A stretch of DNA of 64,000 nt from the NCBI GenBank assembly GCA_021733645.1, contig JAHREJ010000004.1:1-64000 (forward strand), read 5' to 3'. The notes under the pieces were generated by a model, which worked only from the letters and a program-made list of their open reading frames with translations, searched no databases and was not told the origin of the DNA. The DNA is from Bacillus subtilis subsp. subtilis. Its GTDB lineage: Bacteria; Pseudomonadota; Gammaproteobacteria; Xanthomonadales; Xanthomonadaceae. Below, piece after piece: positions 1 to 7,579 of the stretch (the stretch's first letter is position 1; each line of letters starts with the position of its first letter). A program made the translations under genes and the position numbers.

Positions 1-78
1 CTACTTACCCGCGTCGGCAGCATCGCCGAGGGGCAGGGCGTGCATGTGGATGGCGACCTGGCCAGCGGCGGCTACTGA
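1..78 (+). CDS. Possible 3' end of an unidentified gene (partial)
   Basis: The frame is open from the window edge to a TGA at 76-78 and gives a 25-residue C-terminus ending GDLASGGY. From the third codon on, almost every third base is G or C, as expected of a coding frame in this genome. I do not recognise the protein. The same sequence recurs at 234-309 with a one-base deletion that breaks this frame, so the downstream copy looks like a decayed duplicate. The first bases match the end of a SMAG repeat in that second copy, so the stretch could instead be wholly intergenic. Confidence 0.35.
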   Translation, partial: LLTRVGSIAEGQGVHVDGDLASGGY

Positions 79-99
79 GCGCCGAGCGGGGTGCCAAGG

Positions 100-122
100 G
101 TAGAGCCGAGCCATGCTCGGCT
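100..122 (+). repeat. SMAG (GTAG-type REP) repeat
   Basis: Palindromic GTAG-headed REP: GTAGAGCCGAGC, centre CAT, GCTCGGCT. It pairs head-to-head with the inverted copy at 158-180, giving the dimer arrangement common for S. maltophilia SMAG elements. Confidence 0.9.
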
Positions 123-157
123 TTCTTCGCCGCGCCGCCAGGAATGGTGGCCGCCGC

Positions 158-180
158 AGCCGAGCATGGCTCGGCTCTAC
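158..180 (-). repeat. SMAG repeat (inverted partner)
   Basis: AGCCGAGC, ATG, GCTCGGCTCTAC: the reverse orientation of the repeat at 100-122, 35 bases away. It forms the second half of the dimer in duplication copy 1. Confidence 0.9.
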
Positions 181-214
181 GCATGCGTGGTGGTCTTGGG
201 CTGGTGGCTGCTGC

Positions 215-237
215 AGCCGAGCATGGCTCGGCTCTAC
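215..237 (-). repeat. SMAG repeat (single)
   Basis: The same 23-mer as at 158-180, in the linker just before the second copy of the duplication. Recombination between SMAG copies is a plausible cause of the duplication (inference). Confidence 0.9.
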
Positions 238-331
238 TTACCCGCGTCGGCAGCATCGCCGAAGGGCAGGCGTGCATGTGGATGGCGACCTGGCCAGCGG
301 CGGCTACTGAGCGCCGAGCGGGGGGCCGAGG

Positions 332-354
332 GTAGAGCCGAGCCATGCTCGGCT
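332..354 (+). repeat. SMAG repeat
   Basis: GTAG-headed copy in the second duplicate, equivalent to 100-122. Confidence 0.9.
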
Positions 355-389
355 TCCTTCGCCGCGCCACCAGAAATGGTGGCCGCCGC

Positions 390-412
390 AGCCGAGCATG
401 GCTCGGCTCTAC
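390..412 (-). repeat. SMAG repeat (inverted partner)
   Basis: Equivalent to 158-180. It lies 16 bases beyond the stop codon of the oxidase gene that reads leftward to 428. Confidence 0.9.
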
Positions 413-427
413 GGGGGCGCAGCGGTT

Positions 428-1813
428 TCAGGCTGGCGGCAGTACTTTGCCCGGGTTGAGGATGCCGTCCGGGTCCAGCGCGTGTTTGATCGCACGCATG
501 GCCGCCAGTGTGGCCGGGGTGAAGGCTTGTGCCATGAAGTCGCGCTTGGCCAGGCCGATGCCATGTTCGCCGGACAGTGTGCCGCCCAGCGCCAGCGTCA
601 ACGCGAAGATCTTCGGCAGTGCGGCATGCGCACGCGCGTTTTCATCGGCATCGTCGGGGTGGTACAGGATGTTGACGTGCAGGTTGCCATTGCCGGCGTG
701 GCCGAAGGTGACAATGATCAGCTGGTGCTCGCGGGCCAACGCCTGCACGCCGGCCACCAGGTCTGGGATGCGCGACACCGGCACCACCACGTCTTCGTTG
801 ATCTTTCCTGGCGCGATGCTGCGCAGCGCCGGCGACAATGCCTTGCGCGCGGCCCACAGTTTCTCGCGTGCGGCCCCTTCCATCGCCACGTCCAGGGCCA
901 GCATCCCGTCGCCCTCGGCCGCGCTGGCCAGCGCCTGCAGCAGGTAGGGCAGGGTGTCGTGGTCGCCGTCGGCTTCCACCAGCAGCATCGCGCCGGCTTC
1001 GGGAACGTCGGCGCCGTTGCGCCGCAGCAGTTCCAGGCTGCGCGCATCCATGAATTCCAGGCGCGTGGGTACCACCGGCTGCGCCATCAGGCGCGATACC
1101 GCCGCGGCCGCCGCATCGGCGTCGCGGTACAGCACGCGCAGCCCGGCCTGGGCGACCGGCAGCGGGGTGAGCTTGAGCGTGGCTTCCACGATCAAGGCCA
1201 GCGTGCCTTCGCTGCCCACCAGCAGGTGGGTGAGGTCGTAGCCGGTGGCGTCCTTGGTGTAGGCGCCGCCGCACTGGATGAGTTCGCCGGCACCGGTGAC
1301 GGCGACCAGGCCCAGCACGTTGTCGCGGCTGGTGCCGTACTTCACCGCGCGCGGGCCACCGGCATTGCAGGCCAGGTTGCCGCCGATGCTGCAGATGTCC
1401 GCGCTGGATGGGTCCGGTGCCCAGAACAGGCCGTGCGGGGCCAGTGCGTGTTGCAGGTCGCCGTTGAGCACGCCCGGCTCCACCACCGCGCAGCGGTTGC
1501 CGGGCTGGATGTCGAGGATGCGGTTCATGCGCGCGAACGACAGCACGATGCTGCCGTTGACCGGTACCGCCGCGCCGGTGGTGCCAGTACCGGCACCGCG
1601 CGCCACCAGTGCGATGTGGTGTGCACGGCAGGCGCGCACCAGCGCCACGACCTGCTCGCGATCGCGCGGGAAGGCCACGCCCAGCGGCACCTGCTGCCGC
1701 CATGAGTTGTCCTGCGCGGCTGCGGCAAGTGCGGCGTCATCGGTGCGCCAGCCGTTCTCGCCCAGCAGTGCGTGCACGGTGGAAATGAACGGGGCGGGCA
1801 GTGCGGTGGTCAT
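428..1813 (-). CDS. FAD-linked oxidase, D-lactate / D-2-hydroxyacid dehydrogenase type (GlcD/Dld family)
   Basis: 461 aa. An N-terminal PCMH-type FAD-binding domain carries a glycine-rich segment at about residues 71-83 (ARGAGTGTTGAAV). The C-terminal FAD-oxidase domain carries GHAGNGNLH near residue 370, a conserved LSGEHGIG motif, and the family's terminal NPGK at 453-456. The family oxidises D-2-hydroxyacids (lactate, glycolate, 2-hydroxyglutarate), passing electrons to a quinone, cytochrome or flavoprotein acceptor; substrate cannot be fixed from sequence. The ATG at 1813 overlaps the stop of the upstream DUF457 gene (ATGA), so it is the last gene of the lpoA-yraN operon. Confidence 0.9.
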   Translation of the reverse strand: MTTALPAPFISTVHALLGENGWRTDDAALAAAAQDNSWRQQVPLGVAFPRDREQVVALVRACRAHHIALVARGAGTGTTGAAVPVNGSIVLSFARMNRILDIQPGNRCAVVEPGVLNGDLQHALAPHGLFWAPDPSSADICSIGGNLACNAGGPRAVKYGTSRDNVLGLVAVTGAGELIQCGGAYTKDATGYDLTHLLVGSEGTLALIVEATLKLTPLPVAQAGLRVLYRDADAAAAAVSRLMAQPVVPTRLEFMDARSLELLRRNGADVPEAGAMLLVEADGDHDTLPYLLQALASAAEGDGMLALDVAMEGAAREKLWAARKALSPALRSIAPGKINEDVVVPVSRIPDLVAGVQALAREHQLIIVTFGHAGNGNLHVNILYHPDDADENARAHAALPKIFALTLALGGTLSGEHGIGLAKRDFMAQAFTPATLAAMRAIKHALDPDGILNPGKVLPPA

Positions 1814-2352
1814 CAGGTAGTCCGGGCATCAGCAGGGGCGCGCTGGATCAGCCGCCAACCAATCACGGCAGCGGCCAGGGGCAACCAGACCCAACGCAGT
1901 TCAGAAAAAACAGTGGCCAGCCCACGCGCGCTGAAGAACTGGCCGGCGAACGGCGACACCCGGATTGGCCGCCACGGCGCGAACAGGCGCTCGCCGCTCC
2001 ACGGCCACCACAGGGCAACGCCCAGCCCACCGGAGGTGAGGGCATCCAGCAGTGGATGCGACAGCGCGCTGATGCCGACGAACGCGGCGGCCTGCACGGC
2101 GCTGGCGCGCAGGCGGCGATGCAGCAGCGCGGCCAGTACGGCCAGCCCCGCCGCAAACAGGACCGAATGGCTGGCACCGCGATGGCCGAAGCTGTCGGCG
2201 TAGGGAATGTGCAGCGCAAACGCCAGTACGTCGGCGTCGGGCAGCATCGCTGCGACCACGCCGGCAGCCAGCAGCGGCGTGGCGATACGACCGCGATCCG
2301 TCGCGCACCACAGTGCCAGCGGAATCGCAGCATGGGTGAATACGCTGGGCAT
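1813..2352 (-). CDS. DUF457/YdjM-type membrane metal-dependent hydrolase
   Basis: 179 aa from the ATG at 2352, the start that matches the family N-terminus ([13 protein letters not shown]) and overlaps the yraN stop as ATGA. It is hydrophobic with about four to five membrane segments. It carries the family's histidine and aspartate motifs: HAA at the N-terminus, LPDADV, HRGASHS and SHPLLDAL. DUF457 proteins are inner-membrane and assigned to metal-dependent hydrolases; the natural substrate is unknown. It sits in the position that diaA occupies after yraN in E. coli, and its stop overlaps the oxidase start. Confidence 0.85.
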   Translation of the reverse strand: MPSVFTHAAIPLALWCATDRGRIATPLLAAGVVAAMLPDADVLAFALHIPYADSFGHRGASHSVLFAAGLAVLAALLHRRLRASAVQAAAFVGISALSHPLLDALTSGGLGVALWWPWSGERLFAPWRPIRVSPFAGQFFSARGLATVFSELRWVWLPLAAAVIGWRLIQRAPADARTT

Positions 2353-2720
2353 CAGCAATCCTCCAGCCGGAACGCATCGCGCAGCCATTGCAACTTCACG
2401 GGCTCACCACTGGCATCGACCACATCGAAGCGGCACGGCCGCTCGGCCAGCGCCGGATGGGCAGCCAGAAACAGCTGCGCAGCCAACATCAGTTTGCGGC
2501 GTTTGCGCAGGTCCACCGAGGCCGCGCCGCCACCGAAACCGGCACTGGCGCGGTAACGCACTTCCACGAACACGGTGGTGTCGCCGTCGCGCATGATCAG
2601 GTCCAGCTCACCGCCGCGATAGCGCGCGTTGCGGGTGATCGGACTCAACCCGTGGGAGCACAGGTACGCCTGCGCGGCCGCTTCCACCGCCGCGCCGCGT
2701 TGCGCCTGCGCCGTGGGCAC
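2352..2720 (-). CDS. yraN: YraN/UPF0102 family endonuclease-like protein
   Basis: 122 aa with a GTG start at 2720, five bases after the lpoA stop. A longer in-frame extension lies inside lpoA and is unlikely. The core has the UPF0102 restriction-endonuclease-like fold motifs: [14 protein letters not shown] (E and D of the active site) and [12 protein letters not shown], with the downstream E-V-K/R-type motif. The family is predicted to be a Holliday-junction-resolvase-like nuclease; its role in vivo is not settled. The lpoA-yraN order beside a divergent rsmI is the conserved gammaproteobacterial arrangement. Confidence 0.88.
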   Translation of the reverse strand: MPTAQAQRGAAVEAAAQAYLCSHGLSPITRNARYRGGELDLIMRDGDTTVFVEVRYRASAGFGGGAASVDLRKRRKLMLAAQLFLAAHPALAERPCRFDVVDASGEPVKLQWLRDAFRLEDC

Positions 2721-2725
2721 CGGGC

Positions 2726-4447
2726 TTAGTTGCTGGTGGCGATCGGCATCGGCCGGCCGCCGCTGAAGGTCGACCAGGCCGGAACGCGCAGTACGTTGCC
2801 ATTGCTGTCCAGGAACAGGGTGCCGGTGGCGCCGGCCAGGCCGCCTTCGCTGGCCATCTTGTCCAGGTAGGCGCTGATCTTCCATGCATCGAAACCGAAC
2901 GCGAACAGGCGGCCGGCCGCACCGCGCGCGGTGGGCAGGATCTGCCCGGCGGTGCTGGCCGAGGGCAGGCCCGGTACGCCACGCACGTTCCAGGCTTCGT
3001 TGGGGTACACGATGCCGTCCAGCGCCATGTCCTCTTCGGGCTTGCCGGCGCCCACGGTCAACTGCGAGGTGCCCACGCGGGTTGCGCCGCCGGCACCGGC
3101 CAGGGCCAGCTGCGGGGCCAGCGCACGCGCCTGCGGTGCCTTCACCGCCAGCAGCACGCCATCGACGCTACCGGCCGCGCGGATCCGCGTACCGATATCG
3201 CCTACGGTGTCGCCCACGGCGATCGTGGCCACCACCTGGCCGCCACGCTGGGCGAAGCGTTCACCGAACGCGGCGGCGGCGCGGCGGCCGTTGTCGTCGT
3301 TGCTGTGCACCACCAGCACCTTGCTGCGCTCGCGGCCACGCAGGTATTCGGCGGCGATGATGCCGTCGTCTTCCGGGGCCAGCGAGAAACCGGCGCTGCC
3401 CGCGGGCGGGCTGCTCTTGCCGCGGTTCAAGGCCAGCACCGGTACCGGCAGTTGCGCGCGGCCGAACACCGCGTCCACTTCGTCGCGGCCGAGCGGGCCG
3501 ACGATGAAATCGGCACCGGCATTGACCGCTTTGTCATAGGCGGACACCGCACCGGCCGCGGTGCCGGCGGTGTCGATGAACTGGATGTCCGGGCGGCGGC
3601 GGGTTTCACCGTAGTAACCGCTGAGCAGGCCGTCGCGCACCGGCTGGGCGGCGGTGGCCAGCCGGCCGCTGAGTGGCAGCAGCACGGCCATCTTCACCGG
3701 CGGGCGGTAGCCATCACTCATTGCCGGGGGGCGCTTGCTGGTGTCGAACTGGGTGGCCTGTTCGCGATCGAACGGCCGCGGCAGCGGCAGCCCGCGCGCG
3801 ATCAACGCGCGACCGGCGAAGTTGTACAACGGCTCGTTGGCCGGCAGGGCGGCGGCGCGTGCGCGCAGGGTGGCGTCGTCCAGCGTGCCGAGCAGGCCGG
3901 CGATGGCCTGCTGGTTGTCACTGCGCGCCTTGCCGGTGAGGGCGGCATGCGCGCGCGCGCGTTCCTGGGCGGCACCGATGGTATCGCCGGTGGCCTGCAA
4001 CGCGTCGGCGCGGGCCAGCTGCCAGCGCGTGCGCAGCGACGGGGTCACGTTTTCCGCCGATTCCTTGAGCAGGGCCAGCGCCTGCGCCGGCTGCTTGTCA
4101 GCCAGCGCCAGTTCGGCGCTGGTGAGGTGGTAGCGCTGCAGGCTGGCGCCGTTGAGCTGGCGCGCGGTGATCTGTGCCAGCAGGGTGCGGGCGCGGGCGT
4201 TGTCGCCGGCTTCGTGCCAGGCAAACGCGGCGTCGGCCAGGGCGGCGGCCCGGGCGCTGCCTTTCAGTGTGTTGGCCAGGGCTTCCAGCTGCACGGCGGC
4301 ATCGCGGGGCTTGCCTTGATCGATCAATGCCAGCGCCTGGCTCTGTGCCGGCGACTCGGGCGCGCTGGTCAGGCTCGTCGTGGCGCAGCCGGCAAGCAGC
4401 AGCAGCGACAACGACAGGGCGGAGATCCGTGCGACGGGCTTGTTCAT
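2726..4447 (-). CDS. lpoA: Penicillin-binding protein activator LpoA (lipoprotein)
   Basis: 573 aa. The ATG at 4447 gives a lipoprotein signal peptide with lipobox LLAGC, acylated Cys21; the frame extends upstream without a sensible signal. Residues of about 30-260 are a helical TPR-like region and about 290-573 a periplasmic-binding-protein-like domain, the two-domain layout of E. coli LpoA. LpoA is an outer-membrane lipoprotein that stimulates PBP1A during peptidoglycan synthesis. It is divergent from rsmI across 80 bases and heads a four-gene operon with yraN, DUF457 and the FAD oxidase. Confidence 0.9.
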   Translation of the reverse strand: MNKPVARISALSLSLLLLAGCATTSLTSAPESPAQSQALALIDQGKPRDAAVQLEALANTLKGSARAAALADAAFAWHEAGDNARARTLLAQITARQLNGASLQRYHLTSAELALADKQPAQALALLKESAENVTPSLRTRWQLARADALQATGDTIGAAQERARAHAALTGKARSDNQQAIAGLLGTLDDATLRARAAALPANEPLYNFAGRALIARGLPLPRPFDREQATQFDTSKRPPAMSDGYRPPVKMAVLLPLSGRLATAAQPVRDGLLSGYYGETRRRPDIQFIDTAGTAAGAVSAYDKAVNAGADFIVGPLGRDEVDAVFGRAQLPVPVLALNRGKSSPPAGSAGFSLAPEDDGIIAAEYLRGRERSKVLVVHSNDDNGRRAAAAFGERFAQRGGQVVATIAVGDTVGDIGTRIRAAGSVDGVLLAVKAPQARALAPQLALAGAGGATRVGTSQLTVGAGKPEEDMALDGIVYPNEAWNVRGVPGLPSASTAGQILPTARGAAGRLFAFGFDAWKISAYLDKMASEGGLAGATGTLFLDSNGNVLRVPAWSTFSGGRPMPIATSN

Positions 4448-4527
4448 GATCAGGTCCATTCGATGGGGGCAGCGGCCGTGGCCGGGGAACGGTACGATTC
4501 TACCCTTGACCCACGAGTGCCGTTGCG

Positions 4528-5349
4528 ATGAGTGCTGTCCCCACGCTGTATGTCGTTGCCACCCCGATCGGCAACCTGGCCGACCTGACACCGCGGGCGC
4601 AGGACGTGCTGCGCTCGGTGGCGGCGATCTGCGCCGAAGACACCCGCCGCAGCGGCCAGCTGCTGGCCCACTTCGGCATCCAGCAGCCGCTGGTGGCCTT
4701 GCACGATCACAATGAAGACGCGTTGGCGCAGCGCATCGTGGCGCGGCTGCAGGCCGGCGAGTCGCTGGCGCTGATCAGCGATGCGGGCACGCCGCTGGTG
4801 AGCGATCCGGGCTACCGGCTGGTGCGCGCGGCGCGCGAGGCCGGGATCCGGGTCAGCCCGATTCCCGGCGCGTGTGCGGCCATTGCCGCCTTGAGCGTGG
4901 CCGGCCTGCCCAGCGACCGCTTCACCTTTGAAGGCTTCCTGCCGGCCAAGGGCTCGGGCCGCCGCGAGCGTCTGCAGAGTCTGGCCGCGGAAACCCGCAC
5001 GCTGGTGTTCTACGAATCCTCGCACCGCATCACCGAATCGCTGGCCGACATGGTGGCCACCTTCGGCCCCGAGCGCCCGGCGGTGCTCGCACGCGAGCTG
5101 ACCAAGCTGTTTGAAACCGTGCTCGACGGCAGCCTGGCCTCGCTGCTGCAGCAGGTAGAAGCCGACGACAACCAGCGCAAGGGTGAGTTCGTGGTGATGG
5201 TGCAGGGCGCCGCCGACGACGCGCAGGCCCAGTTGGCCGCCGGCCGCCGCCTGTATGCCAAGCTCAGCGAGCACCTGCCGCCGTCCACCGCAGCCAAGCT
5301 CGCCGCCGAACTGACCGGCGCGCCAAGAAAGGCGTTGTACGGCGGTTGA
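4528..5349 (+). CDS. rsmI: 16S rRNA (cytidine(1402)-2'-O)-methyltransferase RsmI
   Basis: 273 aa. The N-terminus reads LYVVATPIGNLADLTPRA, the tetrapyrrole-methylase-fold signature of RsmI. It is followed by AEDTRRSG, the SAM-binding ISDAGTPLVSDPG, and FYESSHRI. RsmI 2'-O-methylates C1402 in the decoding centre of 16S rRNA. Length matches the family. It is divergent from lpoA, as in E. coli (yraL/yraM), and followed by a REP repeat and the structured element at 5480. Confidence 0.95.
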   Translation: MSAVPTLYVVATPIGNLADLTPRAQDVLRSVAAICAEDTRRSGQLLAHFGIQQPLVALHDHNEDALAQRIVARLQAGESLALISDAGTPLVSDPGYRLVRAAREAGIRVSPIPGACAAIAALSVAGLPSDRFTFEGFLPAKGSGRRERLQSLAAETRTLVFYESSHRITESLADMVATFGPERPAVLARELTKLFETVLDGSLASLLQQVEADDNQRKGEFVVMVQGAADDAQAQLAAGRRLYAKLSEHLPPSTAAKLAAELTGAPRKALYGG

Positions 5350-5418
5350 TCGGCCCGGGTGGGCCTCAGCGCGTTGCCTGCGTAGCGCCACCCGAACGGT
5401 GGCTGGCGCGGTGCCCGA

Positions 5419-5448
5419 GTAGAGCATCCACGCATGGCGTGGATCTAC
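5419..5448 (+). repeat. GTAG-type REP repeat, variant
   Basis: Imperfect palindrome GTAG-AGC-ATCCACGC-ATG-GCGTGGAT-CTAC downstream of rsmI. It has the GTAG head of SMAG repeats but a different stem sequence. Confidence 0.75.
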
Positions 5449-5479
5449 CGATGGGCCCACGCGCGATGCCTCAGGAGGC

Positions 5480-5596
5480 ACAGCCCCCTTTAGTAAAGGG
5501 GGCGCGGCGACAGCCGCGGGGAATTGGGCGCTGGTGGCCCGGGGCCCAAGGTTTGCAGCGCAAACCTTGGGGCTTTTTTCGCCTTGCGAAAAAAGC
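5480..5596 (+). repeat. Four-hairpin dispersed element, copy A
   Basis: Four consecutive stem-loops: H1 CCCCCTTTA/TAAAGGGGG (about 5484-5502); H2 GCGGC-gaca-GCCGC (5504-5517); H3 AAGGTTTGC-agc-GCAAACCTT (5548-5568); H4 GCTTTTTTCGC-ctt-GCGAAAAAAGC (5572-5596). Copy B is at 28612-28726 on the other strand. H1 is identical, while the stems of H2, H3 and H4 differ by compensating changes. The element fills the gap between rsmI and rnpB and touches the rnpB 3' end, so H4 may also help terminate rnpB, which reads into its U tract. It is not a SMAG repeat; I do not recognise the family. Confidence 0.75.
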
Positions 5597-5956
5597 GGCG
5601 GAGCCGGCCGATAAGCCGGGTTTTGTCGTGGACAGTCATTCCTCTAGGCGCTCCGTCACCGCAGCGCTCAAGCAACCTACCCGGACCCGACGCGGGCCAC
5701 GCCATTAGGTCCCTATTTGGTCTTGCTCCAGGTGGGGTTTGCCGTGCCGGTCTGTTACCAGACTCGCGGTGCGCTCTTACCGCACCATTTCACCCTTACC
5801 GGCTCCCCGAAGGGAACGTAGGCGGTATCTTTCTGTTGCACTTTCCGTCGGCTTGCGCCGCCCAGGCGTTACCTGGCACCTTGCCCTATGGAGCCCGGAC
5901 TTTCCTCGGCATCCGCAAGGGATGACGCGACTGTCTGGCCGACTCCGCCGCGCGCA
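5596..5956 (-). ncRNA. rnpB: RNase P RNA (class A)
   Basis: The minus strand has the class A RNase P core: CCAGACAGTCGCG close to the 5' end, then GAGGAAAGTCCGGGC (5893-5907), the ACAGAAA segment near 5829-5836, and a 3' end of ACCCGGCTTATCGG. The P1 helix closes the molecule: GCGGCGGAGTCGGCC at the 5' end pairs with GGCCGGCTCCGCCGC at the 3' end. The ends are set from P1 pairing and may be off by a few bases. This catalytic RNA matures tRNA 5' ends. Short frames overlapping it are spurious. Confidence 0.95.
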
Positions 5957-6037
5957 TTGTCCCACATTCGCCGCCCCGCCGGGCAGATTGCGCCGGCAGC
6001 TGGCCGCCGTGCGGAGCACCTGGGTCCGCCGCTGGCC

Positions 6038-6808
6038 CTACGGCGAGGCCGCGGCGACGTCCAGCCGTGTCTGGCCGATGGCGGTGCCGTCCGCACCGAA
6101 CCGGCGCTCCTGGATGAAGCCGTGGCCGTCGGCGTCCAGCGCGATGACCGTGCTGGCGCGGGTGCCGTAATCGGGGCTGCGGATGAAGGCCGAACTCAAC
6201 CAGCGCTCGCGTTCCAGGCCGATGCCGGTGTCGGGCAGCGCGCTGTCGTCGGCACGGGTTTCATCGGCCAGGGCCCGCCACAGCGGGCTGAGGTCGTCAG
6301 CGCCACTGGCGATCCAGGCCTGCAGGGCTGCCTTCAGGCGCACGGTCTTGGGCCACGGGGCATCCAGCGGCCCGTTGGACATGCCGTGCACGCCGGGCGC
6401 CAACGCCTGCCTGGTCGGCGGGTGGTTGCCCAGGAACTGGCAACTGTCGCGGTCGGCCAGCAACAGGTTGAACGGGGCAAATGCGGGGGCGTGCACGGCC
6501 AGGGCATCGGCGAAGGCGTCCGCCGGCGTGGTGTCGCGCAGGTAATCGGCCACCAATGCCCCGCGTGACGGGCCGGTCTGCCGGGCCAGCGGGTCGCGCA
6601 CGTTGGTCACCACGGCCATCCGGCCGTTCGGCCCCACCCCGGCCCAGGTGCCGCCCGAGCGCAGGTCGCGCCCGGCCAGCAGGCCGGCGTCGGGCATCGG
6701 CCAGGCCGCCAGTGGCGCGGTGGGCCGGGCGTGGAACTCGTCGCGGTTGCCGGCCATGACCAGTTGCCAGCGCGGGTGGGTTTTCCAGGCAAGGGCGAGC
6801 AGGCACAT
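6038..6808 (-). CDS. NRDE family protein (TANGO2-like)
   Basis: 256 aa from the ATG at 6808 (MCLLALAW); an ATG at 6817 is equally possible, and the frame stays open further upstream. The start is chosen because family proteins place a Cys second and the NRDE motif (21-24) soon after; here Cys2 and NRDE are both intact. Homologues include human TANGO2, linked to haem and lipid handling; the molecular activity of the bacterial members is not established. It stands alone between rnpB and the mraZ regulatory region. Confidence 0.85.
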   Translation of the reverse strand: MCLLALAWKTHPRWQLVMAGNRDEFHARPTAPLAAWPMPDAGLLAGRDLRSGGTWAGVGPNGRMAVVTNVRDPLARQTGPSRGALVADYLRDTTPADAFADALAVHAPAFAPFNLLLADRDSCQFLGNHPPTRQALAPGVHGMSNGPLDAPWPKTVRLKAALQAWIASGADDLSPLWRALADETRADDSALPDTGIGLERERWLSSAFIRSPDYGTRASTVIALDADGHGFIQERRFGADGTAIGQTRLDVAAASP

Positions 6809-6945
6809 GGCCGACATTGTGACCGGATTGCGCAAGGCGGGGTCAATGGCGACGGGGCTTGGGATGAATGCGGGCCTATGTTTCACGCCCTCTGCACGGG
6901 CCTGAACTTCGGCCCAATCTCAAAAGATGAGACGAAACAGCAACT

Positions 6946-6954
6946 TGTGGATAA
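6946..6954 (-). promoter_or_regulatory. DnaA box upstream of the dcw cluster
   Basis: The minus strand reads TTATCCACA, a perfect match to the strong DnaA-box consensus TTATNCACA. It lies about 180 bases before the mraZ start. A single box may be chance (a 9-mer with one free base), so a regulatory role is inference. Confidence 0.4.
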
Positions 6955-7024
6955 GCCTTGAACAAGTCTCTAAACATTGCTGCAAGCCCTTGATGTTCAA
7001 AGTGATTTCCGGCTCGCAAAGTTG

Positions 7025-7052
7025 TTGACAACCCAATCGGCACTGCTAAGGT
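7025..7052 (+). promoter_or_regulatory. Candidate sigma-70 promoter of mraZ
   Basis: TTGACA (-35) at 7025-7030, a 16-base spacer, then TAAGGT (-10) at 7047-7052. The -35 is perfect and the -10 weak, as expected for a regulated promoter. Transcription would start near 7060, inside the phased repeats at 7051-7095. The rest of the gap from 6809 to here holds the DnaA box and nothing else I can support. Confidence 0.5.
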
Positions 7053-7095
7053 GGGCAACAGAGGCAAAACCGGGTTTTTTGTGGTTTTTCGTGGT
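7051..7095 (+). promoter_or_regulatory. MraZ-type operator: five 10-bp-phased repeats
   Basis: GTGGG, GAGGC, CGGGT, GTGGT and GTGGT start at 7051, 7061, 7071, 7081 and 7091, exactly ten bases apart. MraZ is known to bind short direct TGGGN/GTGG-like repeats separated by five-base spacers in the mraZ promoter and repress its own operon. Location at the promoter and spacing support the assignment; the second and third repeats are degenerate. Confidence 0.65.
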
Positions 7096-7132
7096 TCAAT
7101 GTTTCACCGGGCGAAGGAAAGGTGCACGCGTC

Positions 7133-7579
7133 GTGTTTCAGGGCGAGACGGCCATCACGGTTGACGATAAAGGACGCATGGCGGTTCCCACCGCCCATCG
7201 TGACCTTGTCGCGCGCGTGAGCAACAACCGCCTGGTCCTGACCTACAACCCCTTCGAGTCCGGCTGCCTGTGGCTGTATGCCGAAACCGAATGGGAGCGG
7301 GTCCGCGACGACGTCATGGCCAAACCCAACACACAGCGCGTCGTGCGCCTGCTGCAACAGAAGCTGGTCGGTTCGGCCGCGCATCTGGAGCTGGATGGCA
7401 ACGGCCGCATCAGTATTCCTGCCAGCCACCGCGGTGCCGTTGGCATTGAAAAGAAGGCGGTTCTGCTCGGCATGGGCGACAAATTTGAATTGTGGAGCGA
7501 GCAGGCACATCGCGCATTGATCCAGCAGACGTTGTCTGACGGGGATCTGGGCGATGGGTTGCTCGACCTGAAGTTGTGA
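7133..7579 (+). CDS. mraZ: Transcriptional regulator MraZ
   Basis: 148 aa from the GTG at 7133; the frame is open upstream, but the MraZ N-terminus ([15 protein letters not shown]) starts exactly here, with a purine-rich GAAAGG upstream. Two SpoVT/AbrB-like domains are visible, each with a DxxGR-type motif: DDKGRMAVP near residue 12 and [10 protein letters not shown] in the second half. MraZ forms a ring-shaped DNA-binding oligomer and represses the dcw operon. Its stop overlaps the rsmH start. Confidence 0.93.
   Translation: MFQGETAITVDDKGRMAVPTAHRDLVARVSNNRLVLTYNPFESGCLWLYAETEWERVRDDVMAKPNTQRVVRLLQQKLVGSAAHLELDGNGRISIPASHRGAVGIEKKAVLLGMGDKFELWSEQAHRALIQQTLSDGDLGDGLLDLKL

Larger units (their letters stand above)
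1..412. repeat. Tandem duplication of about 232 bp with SMAG repeats
   Basis: Bases 1-180 and 234-412 are near-identical direct copies with an offset of 232-233 because of a one-base indel. They differ by a few substitutions, for example near 31-44 and 92-99. A non-duplicated 53-base linker (181-233) lies between them and itself contains a SMAG repeat. Each copy ends in an inverted pair of SMAG palindromes. This explains the gap upstream of the FAD-linked oxidase; no other gene is visible in 79-427. Confidence 0.85.

Noticed and set aside
1..310. Short plus-strand frames spanning the duplicated SMAG region
   Set aside because: They consist of translated SMAG palindromes and duplicated linker; the only frame with coding-like third positions is 1-78.
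5524..6170. Several short open frames in the rnpB region
   Set aside because: They overlap RNase P RNA, whose conserved core and P1 pairing account for the sequence.
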